Source of the DNA: Chelydra serpentina
Taxonomy: Eukaryota > Chordata > Testudines > Chelydridae
Direction of reading: 5' to 3'
NCBI GenBank assembly: GCA_037349315.1
Contig: JBAIAC010000026.1
Span: 26,875,501-26,939,500 of the forward strand
DNA: 64,000 nt
Shown here: piece by piece, positions 58,984 to 64,000 of the stretch
Position numbering within the stretch: the first letter of the stretch is position 1
Layout: each line of letters opens with the position of its first letter
Position numbers and translations under genes: made by a program
The notes under the pieces: generated by a model
What the model was told of the DNA's origin: nothing
The model's database searches: none
What the model saw: only the letters and a program-made list of their open reading frames with translations

Positions 58984-61900
58984 CCATCACGACAAAGGCC
59001 CAGCTGTTTTCTTTCTGTTTGTCCTTTGCCCCAATTTGCTCTCTTGCTTCCTAGACTGCGGTTGCTGGTGTGCCAAATGTGAGCCATAATGAATAGCTCC
59101 CTCACAATCCCCCTCTGGAGCAATACTATATATTTTAAATTTCCCTATAAACAAAACACAGGTGTTGTATCTAAGACACATTCCAGGCTAAATTTGAACA
59201 GACTGTAGCATAATGTTCAGTTGAACGCTATATTAGAACTTTACCTTGAGTGACTGTGTAAAGTTGGATTTCCCAGCTGTGTGCATGCTCCCTGTCATAG
59301 CAGAAGTGTACTCACTCAGACCATTGTACTTCAGGATTCAACATATAACTTCACTACTCATTACTAGGAGTTAGAAATGAGATTACATCTTTAAAAATGA
59401 GGAAGCCTAGGGCATGATCCTGTACATTTTAAGTCAAATGGGAGCAGAATCGAGCCCTGAGGGAGGAAAGCACAAGTCCTATCACTAGGTCAGGAGACAC
59501 TCCTACATCCAGAAATACCAGAATCTTCTGAGGTATTTTGCAATAGCTCCAATTTTCTTAATATTTACCTTTCTATTACACATGAATGTCCTGCAGCCGG
59601 CAGTCTTTTAGAACACAGAATATTCTCCCCCATTACTTTTTTAAAATGTTTGATGGACCATGTCATTATACATCATGTCACAATAAAAAATGGATCAAAC
59701 ACTGAAATAGCTCCTTTGTTTGCCCGTTACAGAACTATTCCAACCAGCAGCATTTAAATTATTATATAACTGTTTGATATGTGTATTAAAAAAAGACTGT
59801 GTTCTTGCCTTGCCTTGTAGTACTTCAGCAAATAGAATTACTTAATAGGATTACTATTGAACTATGCCGCACACTTCTATTTCAGTAATAGTCTTTATAT
59901 ATTGTCTTCCTTTGTGCTTTACATTTGTAGTCGTATAAGACAGGTAACAAAAACAAGGTTTTTGTATAAACTATATAGCACAGTATGTTTTAAAACATTA
60001 TTAAACTTAACTAATAAAATCACATGTTCTTAAATTTATGTATTTAAGATCATACATTTTAATTCATAATATACAACATCAAATATATCTAGCTTGTGTC
60101 ATTTATAGTATGATTAGCTGATAGACATGGATCAACTGGATTTATGAGTGAGATTCTCACCCTCATTCTAGCTGTTATTATATTGGGTTGAACTGTCACA
60201 GTGCGGGTTTGGGGAGAATTCTTGTGGTGCAAGCACTGTAAAAGACAACCATAAGGCTGTCTTTTAAGCACCCCATTGCAAGGTTGGTAATAGGGCTTGT
60301 TATGGGAATGGTAGGGGCATGTTGAGGTGAGGGGAAGCAGCGCTGCAGAGATTCTGGATAATGCTGCTGCCCCAGCAGGCTGCCCTAATATACAGAGGAC
60401 CCCAGGCCTAAGTTAGGCCCCATGCTGCTTCAGCACCTTTCCTAGGATGGGGAGTGCATAAAGATGGCTCCTCGTGGGCTGCAGAATCTGGCCCAATAGA
60501 TGATGAAATCCTGGTCTTGTTGAAGTCAATAGTTAAACTATCATTTTAATGTGGCCAGAATTTCACTCCCTATGTACTATATAGCATAGAAAAGAATATG
60601 TAGTTATGGGTATTTAAAATATTGCAGCTGCCACAACTTAAAATTCTTGTTCTCTGGGAATTTAAAATAACTTGAATTGAAAGGGGTTAAAATTGAATTG
60701 TTCATTTGGAAAGAACTGGCTCTTCCATAACAGACCTTTGGTCTTTTGGAGGCCAGACTCCTGCCCCTGGAGTTAGCTAATGACAGATACTTCAGAGGAA
60801 AGTAAGAAGCACCTGCAATGCAGCTTGCTAACTCTTCAGTGCTATACATGAAGAAAAGAATTCCTTCCAGACACTCACAGCTGACCAGTTAACACAATGA
60901 AGCACGAGATTTGAATGTTCTCAGTGTTTTAATTGGGCGACTTGATTGTGGTGCCACCTACGACTGGATAACAATTCTATGCTGCTGTTTATTGCTCTCC
61001 CATTATAGTTGCTGCTCTAGGAAAGAAATCACAGCCCCTCACTGATGGCCGCTTGTAGTCTTACATGTCCTGTCCCCTGCCTTGAAGGGAAAAAGAAAGC
61101 TTCAACAAGGAAAGCATAGAAGCTTTCAGTGAGTTTAAGAAACTGGGCAGTAAATGGGTAGGAGCCAATAGCCTGAGGAGGTTGAGCAGGAGGATTGTTG
61201 TCTGAACACAAATTGGGGATTAGTCTGAACATATCCATATGAACACTGCCTGTCATGATTTTAAACTAGATACTGACACATCTTGAAGTAATGAAACCAT
61301 CCAACCCTCAGAAGGGTTCGTAACTTTCAGAATTCCCTTTGCCTTAGTTTGTAAAGGCAAACACCATATTAGTAATTTTCCAGAGACTGTTCCTAAAGGA
61401 TGAATGAAATCCAGATCTGGTGTGAATGGGAGCAATTCCACTGGCTTCAGTTGCATCATGCCTGTTTACACCAGGTTTGATTCTGGCTCCTTTTTTTTTT
61501 AAGGATGGATTGCTTACCTTTATCAACTTCACCATTATTTCACACTGTGTTTCCTTTGGATGAATACTGTCCTGCCCTGAAGATTTATTGCACTAGAGTT
61601 TCACAATTAGCTCCATAACTTCTTCCTTGGGCTCTTCAATTTCTTTTTAAGGCCACAGTCTGACTTCCCATAAAAAGTTCCCTTGGGATAGGAATTCCCC
61701 CGTTATCCTCTACCAGAAAGACTGTTTGGAGGGGAGAGAATCACTTGACTTGAATTTTTGAACACTGTCTCCTTAAGCAATCACCTCCTTAACAGCAGAT
61801 AAATGATATTGACTTCCACTGCTCATTGTAGCATACCAAGTCATTCATTGTATTGCACCATAGTGAATTAACCTTCACACCCTGCCTTTCAGACACACAT

Positions 61901-62954
61901 CTCCAGTTTAATCCCTTCTCAGTGTGCCTTTATGAGCCTTCCTGTTTCTCTAGTTATTGTCTACTGTATTTGAGTATCTTTTTATTTTGTTAATGGTCTT
62001 CAGTCAAGGGACAAATTCAGGTCAGTGCGAGGGGATGAAACATATATAACCTTCCAGTCCTGTTTACTTGTCCACCACCTGTTGAAGAGGGTATGTGGCA
62101 TTAGTTTGCCCATCCTTTTTTAACCCAAATGGTAACTATTTACTTTTCTACAACTGTGTAGTCTGTCTCATCCGACCTTAAATTGAGGTTAAATGACATG
62201 AGAGCAGGGGATTGGGGATGTCATACCCCTAAAGGAAGGGTATGAAAGGCTGGGGGGCAGGAGTGTGACCATTCTTGTTTCTGGCATATTCTCTGACTGG
62301 TCTCCGATGCAGTGAAAAGGATAAAATGAATGGTTCCCTGAGGTAAAAGACTGGGGTTTTGCTGATGGGTCTTGTGCTCATGGACCAGGGTCAGACCTTG
62401 TAGCCCTAGTGAGCTGAGATCCTCACCCCTCTGCACCCTCTTTCCCCCTTGTGGGTTACGGTGGTGGTGGGACTCAGAGCAAGCTGGGTCTTGGGAGTTA
62501 GGCTGTGAGGAGAGTTATGGGTTATATGGTAGGAGCCCTGAAACCCCCACACTAGAACTACTTAAATTCCTGGTATATGAGGGTATGGGTCATGGGTGGC
62601 TTGCATCTCTCCCTGTGTTTACCTTGTTAAAATTTGCAGCCTATCCCTTAAAATCCATCCATGTTTCAGTCCTCATTTCTCTGCTGTCTGGATCAACTGC
62701 GAAACTGATCTACGTAAGAAATAGGAGAAACCATCTCAGCTGCTATTGGCTGCCATCAGACTCCATTCTCTCTGCATGTGCTTAGAAAGAGGTTTCATCA
62801 GCAGGAAAAGGAAGGGCCTTAATGGTAGAGTACTTACTATTGTGCCTCTCAGTATGTATGTTACTCTGAGTTGAGGAAGTGGTGTCGGTGAGTCAGTAGG
62901 TGGCACCATTTCATTTGAGGAGTCTGAATCAAATCCATGTCCCAGCATGATATT
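58984..62954. other. unannotated stretch, mostly AT-rich
   Basis: About 4 kb with no supported gene. The block at about 60280-60495 (GC-richer, ending CAGAATCTGGCCCA) may be an old repeat. The frame at 62372-62785 (137 codons, plus) has no domain. Confidence 0.45.
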
Positions 62955-63680
62955 ACATTTGGTATGCTGCTGGAGATGCCAGCTTTTCATTCAGATGTTA
63001 AACTGAAGTCCTGGCTAGTTTTGATTGTGGCAGTTTCTACTAGGGTTATGGAAAAATATCAAGTAAATTCATCTAAATTCTCCTGTTTTCATTGGATCAA
63101 AGTAAAGCATTTTATTTGATCGCTGCCTCTAAACTATTTTGTCGTTTGAGTTGCTGGCTCTATTCTACTGTCTATTGCAGGAGTGGCCAATCTGAGACTG
63201 AGAAGGAGCCAGAATTTACCAATGTACATTACCAAAGAGCCAAAGTCAGCAGCCCCACATCAGCTCTCCCCACCCTCTCCCTCCCAGCACCTCCCGCCCA
63301 CCGGCAGTCCTGCAGATCAGCGCCTCCCCCTCCCTTCCTGAGCCTCCTGATCAGCTGTTTTGTGGTGTGCAGGAGGCTTTGGAGGGCAGGGGGCAGGGCC
63401 TGTGGCAGAGCCAGGGATTGAGCAGTGAGCACCCCCCGGCACATTGGAAAGTTGGCACCTATAGCTCCAGCGCCAGAATCAGTGCCTATACAAGGAGCCG
63501 CATATTCACTTCTGAAGAGCCGCATGTGGCTCCAGAATCACAGGTTGGCCACCCCTAGTCTACAGTGTTCCATCTCAGGGCTAACTGCACTTCAGTGGTG
63601 AATGAAGTGATCCCTGTGTGTAAAGAGTTTATAATTCTGTAAAGCACTTTAGGGCTTTGGAAATTGATACATTTTTGATA
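62955..63680 (+). repeat. Older dispersed repeat split by a hAT element
   Basis: The left part (CTGGAGATGCCAGC...AACTGAAGTCCTGGC...GTTGCTGGCTC) and the right part (AGTGTTCCATCTC...TGCACTTCAGTGG...TGTAAAGCACTTTAGGG) follow the order of one dispersed repeat that is related to 34000-34140. The hAT at 63178-63557 sits between them, so the repeat is older than that insertion. Confidence 0.5.
63178..63557. mobile_element. Non-autonomous hAT-type element, 380 bp
   Basis: The left end CAGGAGTGGCCAATCTG and right end (minus strand TAGGGGTGGCCAACCTG) are inverted repeats. Flanking 8-mers GTCTATTG (63170-63177) and GTCTACAG (63558-63565) share GTCTA and the final G. The interior holds GAGCCGCATGTGGCTC, close to a motif in the element at 16943-17279, so the two are relatives. 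No transposase. Confidence 0.82.
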
Positions 63681-64000
63681 GAAAAAATATCACTAATGCT
63701 ATTATTGATTTATCTTCTACTCAGCAGTGGGTTTCTATTGCATTAGACACACCTCTCCATTATAAGGAATATCTATTGTGATGCAACCTTTGATGTATTC
63801 AGATTTTCATAGGAGCACTTACTCATGAATATTGCACCAAATTCTGACCTCTGGTAAACTTCTGCTGCACCGGTCACCTACCCATTGACCCAGCTGTCTG
63901 GGTTTAACTGCTGGTAGAATTTCAGTCTGAACTCAATAGCGGGGGGATCATTTCAGAGAAATTGGGGCGGAGGTCAAAGTTGTGGCAGCAGATAAAACTT
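63681..64000. other. unannotated stretch
   Basis: No gene or repeat recognised up to the window end. Confidence 0.45.

Noticed and set aside
58241..58990. 249-codon minus-strand open frame, the longest in the window
   Set aside because: It lies in a GC-rich solo LTR and crosses a 36-bp array that is open in several frames. The residues are repeats of Arg/Pro/Ala-rich units with no domain.

Overview
This window looks like non-coding chromosomal DNA from a turtle, most likely a cryptodire. The main evidence is three copies of a short element that joins a tRNA-like head (RNA polymerase III A and B boxes) to a CR1-type LINE 3' tail. That architecture is the turtle-specific Cry (tortoise Pol III) SINE. 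CR1 LINEs, several hAT-type non-autonomous DNA transposons, solo LTRs with 5-bp target duplications and ancient amniote repeats fit the same assignment. I found no convincing host exon, gene promoter, tRNA, rRNA or other RNA gene. The longest open frames lie in GC-rich repeats or in unique DNA with no recognisable domain, and I treat them as chance. The window is therefore intergenic or lies inside a very large intron.

Layout. 1-9.4 kb: a Cry SINE, a folded MITE, a hammerhead-like repeat, a 0.96-kb hAT element with an 8-bp target duplication, and a long unclassified dispersed repeat (7.6-8.8 kb). 9.4-18 kb: MITEs, a second Cry SINE, a solo-LTR-like element (14.4-15.0 kb), two similar repeat copies 1.4 kb apart and a small hAT. 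18-25 kb: a reverse-transcriptase relic with a YADD motif, a weak L1-type RT relic and G-rich DNA. 25-31 kb: the densest cluster, with four hAT-like elements, a MITE and a solo LTR with a perfect 5-bp target duplication. 34-39.7 kb: a foldback hammerhead-like repeat, a third Cry SINE and a nearly complete, decayed CR1 LINE on the minus strand with another CR1 end nested in it. 42-51 kb: two hAT-type elements (one with a 37-bp perfect inverted repeat) and two more hammerhead-like repeats, one bounded by an 11-bp target duplication. 57.7-59.0 kb: a 1.2-kb solo LTR that contains two tandem arrays. 63 kb: a hAT nested inside an older repeat.

No genes act together here. The interest lies in the mobile elements. 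The strongest lead is the dispersed repeat near 2.3, 34.2, 47.2 and 50.2 kb. Its copies share CUGANGA-like and GAAA boxes around a hairpin that keeps pairing through compensatory changes, and one copy is an 89-bp unit with clear target duplication. This resembles the hammerhead ribozyme motifs known from Penelope-like retroelements, although one extra base and weak flanking stems leave activity unproven. Element names come from recognition without a library search. Boundaries are firm where a target duplication is quoted and approximate elsewhere.
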